From Colimorpha sp045597845 (GTDB lineage Bacteria > Bacteroidota > Bacteroidia > Bacteroidales > P3): DNA of 31,412 bases. Below are positions 13,998 to 22,059 of this stretch, piece by piece. Below the pieces are notes generated by a model, which was not told the origin of the DNA, ran no database searches, and worked only from the letters and a program-made list of their open reading frames with translations. The position numbers and the translations under genes are program-made. The stretch is taken from contig JAZLKZ010000109.1 of assembly GCA_045597845.1 (NCBI GenBank), positions 1-31,412 of the forward strand, read 5' to 3'. How positions within the stretch are numbered: the first letter of the stretch is position 1; each line of letters begins with the position of its first letter.

Positions 13998-14756
13998 TTA
14001 GAAACTTGTTGCGATGGCAACGAAGTCGTCGGCCTTGAGGGAGGCGCCGCCAATCAGGCCGCCGTCCACGTCGGGATTGGCGAACAGCTCTTTGGCGTTG
14101 CTGGGCTTGCAGCTGCCGCCGTAGAGGATGCTGGTCTCTTCAGCCACTTCTTTGCCGTATTTTTCTGCGATGAGGCTGCGGATGAATGCGTGCATCTCCT
14201 GAGCCTGGTCTGGAGTTGCGGTCTTGCCTGTGCCGATGGCCCATACGGGTTCGTAGGCGATGACCACTTCGCAGAACTGCTCTGCGGTGAGGTGGAACAA
14301 TCCGTCGGTAATCTGTTTTTTAACCACGTCGAACTGCTTGTTGGCTTCGCGTTCTTCCAAAACTTCGCCACAGCATACGATGGGCTTTATCTCGTTGGCG
14401 AGCAACTGGTTGACCTTTGCTGCCACCAATGCGTCGGTTTCACCATAATAGGCTCTTCTCTCTGAGTGTCCTACAATGCAGTAGTCCAGTTCGATGGATT
14501 TGAGCATGGAAGCGGAAACTTCGCCCGTGTAGGCACCCGATTCCTTGTCGCTAACGTTTTGTGCGCCAACCATGAAGTAGGAATCGTTGCTATAGTCTGT
14601 GCAGAGTTCCAAATAGGGGAAAGGAGGGCAGACAATCAAGAGCGTATCTTTGAGGTCGGTTTCTTCGAGTTTGTCCATGATGTTGGATACCAATTCGTCG
14701 GCTTCTTCGAAGTTCTTGTTCATTTTCCAGTTTCCTGCAACAATATGTTTTCTCAT
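13998..14756 (-). CDS. tpiA: Triose-phosphate isomerase
   Basis: 252 residues, the normal length. It interconverts dihydroxyacetone phosphate and glyceraldehyde 3-phosphate in glycolysis and gluconeogenesis, in the cytoplasm. All catalytic elements are present: substrate-binding NWKMNK (Asn9, Lys11), electrophile His97 in CIVGHSERR, base Glu169 in AYEPVWAIGTGKTA (loop 6 follows), YGGSCKPSNA, and the phosphate-binding GGLIGGASL near the C-terminus. It is a single-gene unit with its own promoter (14797-14804) and terminator. Confidence 0.98.
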   Translation of the reverse strand: MRKHIVAGNWKMNKNFEEADELVSNIMDKLEETDLKDTLLIVCPPFPYLELCTDYSNDSYFMVGAQNVSDKESGAYTGEVSASMLKSIELDYCIVGHSERRAYYGETDALVAAKVNQLLANEIKPIVCCGEVLEEREANKQFDVVKKQITDGLFHLTAEQFCEVVIAYEPVWAIGTGKTATPDQAQEMHAFIRSLIAEKYGKEVAEETSILYGGSCKPSNAKELFANPDVDGGLIGGASLKADDFVAIATSF

Positions 14757-14796
14757 GATTTAAAATTTTTAGGTTGTTGTTTGCAATAATAAAATA

Positions 14797-14804
14797 CAAA
14801 GATA
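14797..14804 (-). promoter_or_regulatory. Predicted -7 promoter box of tpiA
   Basis: The minus strand reads TATCTTTG (14804-14797), a perfect TAnnTTTG, ~40 bases before the tpiA start. Confidence 0.65.
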
Positions 14805-14830
14805 CGAAAATTTTTTCTATGTCGGTATCA

Positions 14831-14872
14831 AAAAAAAGCGAAGAGGTCCAAATTTGGACATTCTCGTCGCTT
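14831..14872 (-). terminator. Terminator of the barrel/thioredoxin-like operon
   Basis: The inner palindrome GTCCAAATTTGGAC (14846-14859) is enclosed by AAGCGA/TCGCTT (14836-14841 with 14867-14872). On the minus strand seven T follow. It lies 44 bases past the stop of the thioredoxin-fold gene. Confidence 0.85.
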
Positions 14873-14915
14873 TCCTCGTTGTATTTGTCTTAGGGAACTC
14901 TCTGTTTTTGATGGT

Positions 14916-16331
14916 CTATTGCCGTCTAAGTGAGCGTTTTTGTTCGTAGTCTCGCAAGAAAGGTAGTATCGAGCTTGTTGGCAGTGTCTTGTTCATGATA
15001 ATGCGTCGCTCTTCGTTGAGAATAATCATGGTAGGGGCGCCGTGTACGTTGTAGGCCTCTTGGTAGTCGATGTTTACGTTGGGGCCTCCTACGTTTACGA
15101 ATGGTAGTTGGTGCTCTTTTACGTAGGCTTTCCATTTGTCCACATCACTCTCATATCCAACGGCATATACTTCAAATTCGCGAGTGCCGGCATTGCTCAG
15201 CGAGTCGTAAAGTGTTTTCAGTGTTGCGGTTTGTTCCTGGCAGTGATGGCAGTCGGGATCCCAGAACCATAGTATTATATATTTGTATGGGAGATTGTGC
15301 GATGATATCCAGTTGCTTATGTCTGAAGATTGGTTCGTGTCGGGCATCAGTAACTCGGCTCCGAGTGCGCCAATCAATGACTTTTCGAGGAAAGCGGCTT
15401 GCTTTACTTTGCTTACAACGTCGGAATTTGTTGTGAAATGACTCTTGTTGGGTTCGTAGTAGCGACGTACAAGGTGACACCATACTTGGTCCCAGCCGAT
15501 ATTTTTTGTTGATTTGTAGTATCTTGGCATGATAAAGTCCATGAAATAACGCATCATTGTGCTGTCGTTCTCGACTTTATCCAAAACAATGTCTGCGTAT
15601 TTGCATATCGTGTCGGCGTCGGAGTGGTAAAGAAGCCTGAAGAAGTAATAGTTCGTCTTCTGGAACAAGTCGGGCGTGTAGATTAAACCATGGTTTGAAA
15701 GGTCTATTTTGTCCCAATAATGGGTGCGATAGTAGCATGCCTTGTTTTCTACGCTGTCGGGAACTTCTTCGGTATCAAATTCTTTCTGTAATTTAAAGAA
15801 TATGAATTTGTTGTATTTCGACATCATGCTGTCTTGGTAGGCAATCATTGAATTGGTCAATGAATCTGCGGCTCTGTCTGCGGCTTGTTTTGTTGTGGCA
15901 TTTTTGCTTTTTTGCCGCTGCTCGATTTCTTTCATCTCCAATCTGGCTAAGCTGTTCTTTGCCATGTAGTTGAACATCTGTTTGTTTGCGTCGCAACCTT
16001 TTACCGAAACACCTTCAGGGCGGAGTGTCTTGTCGAAATAGAGCGAGAATTTTGTTTTGCCGTCAATGGTAAAGTCGCTGATGCTCTTTTTCTTGGAGGC
16101 GTCCACCAAGGTATAGATGCCTTTTTGTAGTTTTTGCCTTCCTTTGAATGTGAAAACGTTGTTGTCCAATTGGGCGCTGTCGATAAAAATAAATTGGTCT
16201 CTGAAGTGTTGCGCCAAGTATAGGACGCTGTCTTTGGGCTGTTCCATACGAATGGTTATCTCGTATTTCTGAGCCTTTGTGGGAAATATCGACAATGAGA
16301 GAATTATAAATAATAAGATACACTTTTTCAT
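14916..16331 (-). CDS. Secreted DUF4369/thioredoxin-fold protein (ResA/TlpA-like)
   Basis: 471 residues with a signal peptide (MKKCILLFIILSLSIFPTKAQ). Residues ~22-115 look like the DUF4369 beta-domain common in Bacteroidetes thiol proteins (YEITIRMEQPKDSVLYLAQH, then FTFKGRQKLQKGIYTLV). A long helical middle part (~115-330) resembles DUF5106. Residues ~345-465 are a thioredoxin fold with CXXC at 361-364 in WFWDPDCHHC and a probable cis-proline in VHGAPTMII. The protein should be a periplasmic thiol-disulfide reductase or a redox-active binding protein. It begins 4 bases after the stop of the predicted outer-membrane barrel gene, so the pair form one operon. Confidence 0.82.
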   Translation of the reverse strand: MKKCILLFIILSLSIFPTKAQKYEITIRMEQPKDSVLYLAQHFRDQFIFIDSAQLDNNVFTFKGRQKLQKGIYTLVDASKKKSISDFTIDGKTKFSLYFDKTLRPEGVSVKGCDANKQMFNYMAKNSLARLEMKEIEQRQKSKNATTKQAADRAADSLTNSMIAYQDSMMSKYNKFIFFKLQKEFDTEEVPDSVENKACYYRTHYWDKIDLSNHGLIYTPDLFQKTNYYFFRLLYHSDADTICKYADIVLDKVENDSTMMRYFMDFIMPRYYKSTKNIGWDQVWCHLVRRYYEPNKSHFTTNSDVVSKVKQAAFLEKSLIGALGAELLMPDTNQSSDISNWISSHNLPYKYIILWFWDPDCHHCQEQTATLKTLYDSLSNAGTREFEVYAVGYESDVDKWKAYVKEHQLPFVNVGGPNVNIDYQEAYNVHGAPTMIILNEERRIIMNKTLPTSSILPFLRDYEQKRSLRRQ

Positions 16332-16335
16332 AGTG

Positions 16336-17481
16336 TTAAAGTGTTAAAGTTGCAGTAAACATTAAAGCAGAATTGTCCGAAAAATAGGGACTGTAACAAG
16401 ATGCGTTTTTAGGTGATAGCCTATAGGCGAAAGCGGCTCCAAAATTAATTGCTCCGTAGCGTAGAATGTCATCAATGCCCACGCAAGGCTCCAGCAAGGC
16501 AGTCCAGGTGTCGTCGTAGGCGTAGGCGGCTGCTCCGGATACTTGTACAAACGGCTTGGGATTGCAGTATCTATTGTCGGGTATCAGTTTGTTGAGTCGT
16601 AGTTTTGTGGAAAAGCGGGCATATAAGTCCGACGTGAAACTATTGGGTGCCAATGTGTGTAACGAGTTGTCGAAAAAGAAATAGCTTCCTGCGGTTCCAG
16701 AGATGTCGAAGCGGTGCGAATAGGATGTGTTTTGCGTAACAAACCCCATTTGTGCGAATGTATTTAATGTATTGTTTTTGTATTTGTAAGATTTGTTGTA
16801 TTGAAGTATTGCTTTAATGGATAGTGGCGTATCGTACGATGCGATTTCCTTGAATGAGGAAACGTCGAGCGTGAGCATCCCTTTGTAGGTTGCGGTGAGA
16901 TGCAGGGTGGCAAAATCTTGGGGGGTGATATAGTCTTCAGGATAGATTTTGGGGTAGAGCAAATCGTTTCCTTTGTATCTGCACCACTCCCTATCGTAGC
17001 TGAAATCGACGTGGAAACTTAAAATTCCATGGTTGGGCGTGAATGTGGTACCTATGGCCGCGCGTCGCATCCTCAGCATGTGCGAGGTCATGAAACCTGT
17101 ATTTTGACTGGGGTTCAGCAAACTGTAAGTGTTGAGATAGATGCTGGAGGCAGGTACAAAGTCTTCGAAATATTGAACGAATGGTTGCCATTGCCACCCC
17201 TTATGAAAGCAAAGCGTCACTTTGCCGCCGTATTTCCATTCTCTCGGTAATGTACTGTAGCCAGCGTAAGCGTCTATCCGCCACTGCGGAACCTTGTCGT
17301 TGTTTGTCGGCGTCACGAAATACAGTCCAAGTCCAAGCTGGTTGCGTTCGTAGATGTTGTAGTTGTAAAGTCGGTCAAGGTCGAGGTAGAGCGTCGATTT
17401 CGACTTGAAATCGGTAAGTCGTACATATTGTGGAAACGCAATTAATGGTATGAATATAAATAAAATAAGTATTTTTTTCAT
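16336..17481 (-). CDS. Predicted outer-membrane beta-barrel protein
   Basis: 381 residues with a signal peptide (MKKILILFIFIPLIAFPQ). The mature chain is almost all alternating amphipathic strands with aromatic girdle residues (YVRLTDFKSKSTLYLDL, FHKGWQWQPFVQYF, ALMFTATLTL at the C-terminus). The overall look recalls the C-terminal barrel of Bacteroidetes DUF5686 proteins, but the regulatory-like domain those carry at the N-terminus is missing, so this is only a suggestion. No plug or TonB box was seen. It is first in a two-gene operon with the secreted thioredoxin-fold protein. Confidence 0.65.
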   Translation of the reverse strand: MKKILILFIFIPLIAFPQYVRLTDFKSKSTLYLDLDRLYNYNIYERNQLGLGLYFVTPTNNDKVPQWRIDAYAGYSTLPREWKYGGKVTLCFHKGWQWQPFVQYFEDFVPASSIYLNTYSLLNPSQNTGFMTSHMLRMRRAAIGTTFTPNHGILSFHVDFSYDREWCRYKGNDLLYPKIYPEDYITPQDFATLHLTATYKGMLTLDVSSFKEIASYDTPLSIKAILQYNKSYKYKNNTLNTFAQMGFVTQNTSYSHRFDISGTAGSYFFFDNSLHTLAPNSFTSDLYARFSTKLRLNKLIPDNRYCNPKPFVQVSGAAAYAYDDTWTALLEPCVGIDDILRYGAINFGAAFAYRLSPKNASCYSPYFSDNSALMFTATLTL

Positions 17482-17519
17482 TGTTTCGTATTGATTTGTG
17501 TACGGAAAGTATCAACTTG

Positions 17520-17527
17520 CAAAAATA
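17520..17527 (-). promoter_or_regulatory. Predicted -7 promoter box of the barrel/thioredoxin-like operon
   Basis: The minus strand reads TATTTTTG (17527-17520), matching TAnnTTTG, 38 bases before the ATG. A TTG lies 23 bases further upstream, a little far for the -33 element. Confidence 0.55.
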
Positions 17528-17612
17528 CGATTTTTTGTAGAATGCTGTCTCAATTGATGGATAATATTTCATTTTCTACAAAGTGAGGCTTTACGATGTC
17601 GTTTTTTTTTCG

Positions 17613-17620
17613 TAACTTTG
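17613..17620 (+). promoter_or_regulatory. Predicted -7 promoter box of lpdA
   Basis: TAACTTTG at 17613-17620, after a run of T, is divergent from the barrel operon promoter. It lies inside the longer open frame upstream of lpdA, which supports the later start at 17665. Confidence 0.6.
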
Positions 17621-17664
17621 CAGAATTGCAAAATTTTATAGTAACATTAAAAAATACAAAGATA

Positions 17665-19050
17665 ATGAATTACGATCTCATCGTTATTGGAAGTGGCCCT
17701 GGTGGCTATGTAGCAGCAGTAAAATCGGCACAAAAAGGTTTGAAAACCGCTGTTGTAGAACGTGAAAATTTGGGCGGCATTTGCCTGAATTGGGGATGCA
17801 TTCCCACAAAGGCTTTGTTGAAGAGCGCTCAAGTGCTGAATTATATGGGCCATGCGGCCAATTATGGCGTGGTTGCGCAACCTGCCGAGGCCGACATTAC
17901 CGCCATGGTGGAACGCAGCCGCGGCGTTGCCTCCACGATGAGCAAGGGTGTGGAGTTCTTGATGAAAAAGAACAACGTCGATGTCATCAAAGGTACGGCA
18001 AAAGTGAAGCCTGGCCACAAGATTGACGTGGTTGACGCTGAAGGAAATGTGTCGGAATATGAAGCGAATCATATCATTATCGCTACGGGCGCTCGCAGTC
18101 GCGTTATGCCGAACCTGCCTCAGGACGGTAAGCATATCATCGGCTATCGTGAGGCTATGACATTGCCGCAGAAACCGCAGCGCATGGTTGTTGTGGGTTC
18201 CGGCGCCATTGGAAGCGAGTTCGCTTTTTTCTATCAAAGCATTGGCGTTGAGGTTACTTTGGTAGAGTTTATGCCTACCATTCTGCCCAACGAGGATGAG
18301 GAAACCAGTGCCACCATCGCAAGGTGCTTCAAGAAAATGGGCATGAAGGTGATGATGAGTTCGAGCGTTGAACAGGTTGATATCGAAGGCGATGTATGTC
18401 ATGTCCATATCAAGGACAAGAAAGGCGCTGACGTATTGGTTGATTGCGACGTGGTATTGAGCGCCGTGGGCGTGGTTACCAATCTTGAGAACCTTGGCTT
18501 GGAAGAAACCGGTATCGCTTTTGAACGAGGAAAGATCATCGTTGACGACTATTATTGCACCAATGTTCCTGGTTATTACGCCATTGGCGACGTTGTCCAC
18601 GGACCCGCTTTGGCGCATGTGGCGGAAGCCGAAGCCAAGTGCTGCGTGGAAAAAATCACCGGAGGAAATCCTTCCCTCATCAACTACGCAAATATTCCCG
18701 GTTGCACCTATACAACACCCGAGGTCGCAAGTGTAGGCCTTAGCGAAAAGAAAGCCCAGGAGGCAGGCAAGGATTATGTTGTTGGCAAGTTCTTCTTCAA
18801 GGCCAGCGGCAAGGCTACCGCAGCGGGAAATACCGACGGTTTCGTGAAAGTGCTTGTGGACAAGCAAACCGACGAGATTTTGGGCGCACATCTTTGTGGC
18901 GACAATGTTACGGAAATGATCGCAGGCATCGTAAGCGCCCGCCAGAATGGCCTTACGGCTACGCAGGTAATGGAGTCGATTCATCCTCATCCCACAATGT
19001 GCGAAGGCGTCATGGAAGCCTTGGAAGAGGCTGAAATGCTGAGAAAATAA
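17665..19050 (+). CDS. lpdA: Dihydrolipoyl dehydrogenase
   Basis: 461 residues from the ATG of MNYDLIVIGSGPGGY; the longer frame from 17596 would cover the promoter. The flavoprotein reoxidises dihydrolipoamide of 2-oxoacid dehydrogenases or the glycine-cleavage H protein and reduces NAD+. FAD site: GSGPGGY at 9-15. Redox disulfide: Cys40 and Cys45 in GGICLNWGCIPTKAL. NAD site: VVGSGAIGSEFAFFY. Second FAD motif: YAIGDVV. Dimer-interface catalytic His442 and Glu447 are in HPHPTMCE. No dehydrogenase E1/E2 gene is nearby; gcvP at the window end is a possible user of this E3. Confidence 0.96.
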   Translation: MNYDLIVIGSGPGGYVAAVKSAQKGLKTAVVERENLGGICLNWGCIPTKALLKSAQVLNYMGHAANYGVVAQPAEADITAMVERSRGVASTMSKGVEFLMKKNNVDVIKGTAKVKPGHKIDVVDAEGNVSEYEANHIIIATGARSRVMPNLPQDGKHIIGYREAMTLPQKPQRMVVVGSGAIGSEFAFFYQSIGVEVTLVEFMPTILPNEDEETSATIARCFKKMGMKVMMSSSVEQVDIEGDVCHVHIKDKKGADVLVDCDVVLSAVGVVTNLENLGLEETGIAFERGKIIVDDYYCTNVPGYYAIGDVVHGPALAHVAEAEAKCCVEKITGGNPSLINYANIPGCTYTTPEVASVGLSEKKAQEAGKDYVVGKFFFKASGKATAAGNTDGFVKVLVDKQTDEILGAHLCGDNVTEMIAGIVSARQNGLTATQVMESIHPHPTMCEGVMEALEEAEMLRK

Positions 19051-19068
19051 TAATTGACAGTTGTTTCC

Positions 19069-19076
19069 TACTTTTG
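19069..19076 (+). promoter_or_regulatory. Possible -7 promoter box for the 323-aa gene
   Basis: TACTTTTG matches TAnnTTTG and lies 21 bases before the ATG at 19097, between lpdA and the unknown gene. No -33 TTG is at the usual distance. Confidence 0.4.
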
Positions 19077-19096
19077 TATTGATAATAATTTGAAAA

Positions 19097-20068
19097 ATGA
19101 GTCTGTTTCCTAAGAAATTGATACGTGCCCATGGCGGCGGATTGGTCTTTATCCAAAGTTATCCAATGAATTCTATGTTGGGTGTGCTGAACGCTTGCGA
19201 TACCAACTACAACCTGTCTAACTACATTTCGTTGGGCTATCCGGGTATGGGTTTCTATATGCATTCTACAGACAGCCACAGTTATCACAACTATTGTCGT
19301 GATACGCGAGACGTTGCGGCTACTTCCTATAAAAAAATGCTGAAAAACAAGAACTTCTCTTATTCGAAAACCATCAAAGAGGCTCGGCGTCTGTACAATG
19401 TTGAATCGGCAAAAACGCAAACCGACAATACGAAAATATCGAAGGATCAGATTCTTTATTCCTATGTCAATTGCTTGAAAGTGGCAGAGCGTGCCGAATA
19501 TGAGGAACGCATCTATCTCGCTTTGCGAAAAAAATCTCACTTGTTTGGCTCGAATAGAGAACTTCGCGAATCCTCCCAGCACCATAGACAGGTGATGTCG
19601 AGCATGACGCATGAAATGCGTACGACCCAGATCGACTTGACAACGATCTACAGTCCAGAATTGCTCGAACGTTATCACAAGATGGCCAGCGCCTTTGAAT
19701 CGATGCTCAAGAGCTGTCGCCGCATTTGGGATTTGACGACTCATGGTGTCGAAGGTCATCATCATGCACATGTCTATTTCGACATGGGTGTGTTCGACTA
19801 TGTTCAAATCCCTGGATACGTCCCGCTGATGAATGATGGTAACGGGGTGCATTATTTCATCTTTCCGGAACACATCGTTGTGGCTCGTACGGCTACGGAT
19901 TTCGACATGGTGCCGTTGAAGGATGTCTCATTCATCTTTCACATTGCCCGCACGGAACCTCAGAGCGAATTTGCAGTTCCCGAATTGGGACTTTCGTTCC
20001 GTCTAAGCAAGTTAGACCCAATCAAGGACTTCGTGGAAGAGATAAACCGCTATAAAGAAACGTTGTAA
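19097..20068 (+). CDS. Conserved-looking protein of unknown function, histidine-rich centre
   Basis: 323 residues, no signal peptide or membrane helix, so probably cytoplasmic. The N-terminal ~85 residues are rich in Gly, Tyr, Ser and His (YPGMGFYMHSTDSHSYHNY). The middle (~90-215) is helical and charged with a long predicted coil (EYEERIYLALRKKSH to YHKMASAFESMLK). A histidine cluster, HGVEGHHHAHVYFD, follows near 217-230. The last ~90 residues form a compact strand-rich region ending in a helix (ISFIFHIARTE-like strands, then LDPIKDFVEEINRY), which could be PH-like. No family was recognised. It starts 46 bases after lpdA, and the M23 peptidase follows after a short 7-bp array. Confidence 0.75.
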   Translation: MSLFPKKLIRAHGGGLVFIQSYPMNSMLGVLNACDTNYNLSNYISLGYPGMGFYMHSTDSHSYHNYCRDTRDVAATSYKKMLKNKNFSYSKTIKEARRLYNVESAKTQTDNTKISKDQILYSYVNCLKVAERAEYEERIYLALRKKSHLFGSNRELRESSQHHRQVMSSMTHEMRTTQIDLTTIYSPELLERYHKMASAFESMLKSCRRIWDLTTHGVEGHHHAHVYFDMGVFDYVQIPGYVPLMNDGNGVHYFIFPEHIVVARTATDFDMVPLKDVSFIFHIARTEPQSEFAVPELGLSFRLSKLDPIKDFVEEINRYKETL

Positions 20069-20070
20069 CG

Positions 20071-20098
20071 GTGACCTGTGATGAAAGAATGAAGAACC
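20071..20098 (+). repeat. 7-bp-period array before the M23 peptidase gene
   Basis: Four heptads, GTGACCT, GTGATGA, AAGAATG and AAGAACC, begin 2 bases after the previous stop. The first two resemble the GTGATCT units before mmdA. The array ends 17 bases before the TTG start. Confidence 0.55.
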
Positions 20099-20115
20099 GA
20101 ACCCGCTGATTATTC

Positions 20116-21102
20116 TTGTCAAAGTTGAAGAAACACGTCTATAAATACAATCCCCATACGCTTTCCTACGAGAAGGTGAAAGTCGGCCTAAAGGATAAAC
20201 TGAAGCATATCTCCTTTGGCGCCGCGTTTGGCTTTTTGTTGGGCGTTGTCGTGCTGATTGTTGGCATGCATGTGTTTGAATCTCCTCGGGAACGCAAGAT
20301 GCAAAGGGAAATACAGCAATACAAACGGCAGATTGGCTATTTGAATAAAAGAATGAATCAGGCTTCGGAGGTGCTGGCTGACTTGGAGCAGCGAGATGGC
20401 GCTGTTTACCGTACCATATTCGATGTTGCACCCATACGTGATTCCGTCCGTCGAAGCGGCTTGAAGGGGGTGGACCGCCACAAAGAGTTGGGTGGTTATG
20501 AGTGTTCGGACTTGCTTGAACGTACTACCAGCAAAATGGACACTTTGACGAAAAGACTCTATTGCCAGTCAAAATCACTCGACGAAGTCTATTCAATGGC
20601 GCGCTCAAAGCATGAACGACTGGCCTCGCTGCCGGCCATAATGCCCATTGCCAAAAACCGTTGCAAGGTCGTCTCTGGCTTTGGGTACCGCTATCATCCT
20701 ATCTTGCATTATCGACGCATGCATACAGGCATCGATCTTGCTGCTCGTAGCGGAACGCCCATCTATGCAACGGGTGATGGTGTGGTGAAAGTGGCTGGAA
20801 AGAACGTGGCTGAATTCTCCGGTTACGGTGTTGTGTGCGTGGTGGACCATGGCTATGGAATGCAGACGCTCTATGCCCACATGAGCAGCCTCAAGGTTAA
20901 AAACGGGCAACATGTGAAACGTGGAGAGATGATTGGAACTGTGGGAAGTACGGGTCTGTCGCAAGGTGCGCATCTTCACTACGAAGTGATTCAGGGCGGT
21001 AAGAAGGTGAATCCAGTCTATTATTTCTTCAACGACCTCTCTCCCGAGGAATACGAAGAGGTGATAGAAGCCGCAAATCAGGAAAATCAGTGCTTGAGTT
21101 GA
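20116..21102 (+). CDS. M23-family (LytM-type) membrane-anchored peptidase
   Basis: 328 residues. A short cytoplasmic start (YKYNPHTLSYEKVKV is typical of the Bacteroidetes family) is followed by a membrane helix at ~34-53, a coiled-coil stretch (~57-95) and a C-terminal LytM domain. The zinc site looks intact: His203 and Asp207 in MHTGID, His255 in YAHM, His286 and His288 in HLHYE. It should cleave peptidoglycan cross-bridges or control another hydrolase at the periplasmic side. No ATG exists near the N-terminus; the start is TTG at 20116 or TTG at 20125, since the next ATG would fall at residue 51, inside the membrane helix. Confidence 0.9.
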   Translation: MSKLKKHVYKYNPHTLSYEKVKVGLKDKLKHISFGAAFGFLLGVVVLIVGMHVFESPRERKMQREIQQYKRQIGYLNKRMNQASEVLADLEQRDGAVYRTIFDVAPIRDSVRRSGLKGVDRHKELGGYECSDLLERTTSKMDTLTKRLYCQSKSLDEVYSMARSKHERLASLPAIMPIAKNRCKVVSGFGYRYHPILHYRRMHTGIDLAARSGTPIYATGDGVVKVAGKNVAEFSGYGVVCVVDHGYGMQTLYAHMSSLKVKNGQHVKRGEMIGTVGSTGLSQGAHLHYEVIQGGKKVNPVYYFFNDLSPEEYEEVIEAANQENQCLS

Positions 21103-21136
21103 TTGATAATGGAGTAATAAAGAACTGTCGGCTAAA

Positions 21137-21157
21137 CTTAATACTTGAAACTTAAAA
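21137..21157 (+). repeat. 7-bp-period array before ispH
   Basis: CTTAATA, CTTGAAA and CTTAAAA are consecutive heptads followed by CTC, as in the array before the OadG-like gene. The array ends 10 bases before the ATG. Confidence 0.75.
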
Positions 21158-21167
21158 CTCATTAATA

Positions 21168-22052
21168 ATGCAAGTGCTTATCGATGACAATGCGGGTTTT
21201 TGCTTCGGCGTGGTCAAGGCCATAGCCGCTGCGGAGGCGGAACTTGCCGAAACGGGCAAGTTGTATTGTCTTGGCGATATTGTTCACAACAACGCCGAGG
21301 TGAGTCGTTTGCATGACAAAGGCCTTGAGGTTATCGACCACGAAATGTTGCGTCAGTTGCAGGATACATCTGTCTTGATTCGCGCGCATGGAGAACCACC
21401 TCAGACCTACGCTACTGCGAGCGATAGGAGCATCCGATTGATCGACGCAACGTGCCCCATCGTCTTGGCTTTGCAGCAGAAAATCAAGAATGGGTATGAG
21501 GAGATGCGCAAAACGGGAGGTCAGGTTGTGATTTTTGGAAAACCAGGCCATGCGGAAGTGATTGGCTTGTGTGGCCAAACCGACGACAATGCTGTGGTCG
21601 TCAGTGCTCCGGACGATTTGGGAAACGTCGATTTCAGTCGTCCCATTCGACTCTATTCCCAAACTACCAAGAGTGGGGAGGAGTATTGTCGGCTAATCGA
21701 AAATATCAAAAACGGCATCAGCAAAGCAAATCCAGATGCTGACGAAAACCATTTTGTGGCGTACAATACGCTTTGTAATCGTGTTGCGAATCGAGCCAAA
21801 GAGCTGGAGGCCTTTGCCAAGAGGGTTGATGTTGTGCTGTTTGTTGGCGGCGCCAATAGCTCCAACGGTCATTATTTGTATGAATATTGCCGAAAGGTGC
21901 AGCCCAACACCTATTTCTTGTCCAACGTTGAGGAGTTGAGGAAAACGTGGGTTGAGAATGCCCACACGGTGGGAATAACGGGCGCAACATCTACGCCTCG
22001 ATGGTTGATGGAAAACGTCGAAAAAATCGTGAACTGTCTGTTGACCGAATAG
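21168..22052 (+). CDS. ispH: 4-hydroxy-3-methylbut-2-enyl diphosphate reductase
   Basis: 294 residues, normal length for IspH/LytB. This [4Fe-4S] enzyme makes IPP and DMAPP in the last step of the non-mevalonate isoprenoid pathway. Cluster cysteines are Cys12 (GFCFGVVKA), Cys96 (DATCPIV) and Cys203 (NTLCNR). Substrate-binding residues are His40 (DIVHN), His74 (RAHGE), His128 and Glu130 (GKPGHAEV), and the late GGANSSN and GITGATSTP motifs. It lies 7 bases before recF, so it probably shares a transcript with recF and the DUF721 gene. Confidence 0.97.
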   Translation: MQVLIDDNAGFCFGVVKAIAAAEAELAETGKLYCLGDIVHNNAEVSRLHDKGLEVIDHEMLRQLQDTSVLIRAHGEPPQTYATASDRSIRLIDATCPIVLALQQKIKNGYEEMRKTGGQVVIFGKPGHAEVIGLCGQTDDNAVVVSAPDDLGNVDFSRPIRLYSQTTKSGEEYCRLIENIKNGISKANPDADENHFVAYNTLCNRVANRAKELEAFAKRVDVVLFVGGANSSNGHYLYEYCRKVQPNTYFLSNVEELRKTWVENAHTVGITGATSTPRWLMENVEKIVNCLLTE

Positions 22053-22059
22053 GAAGAAT

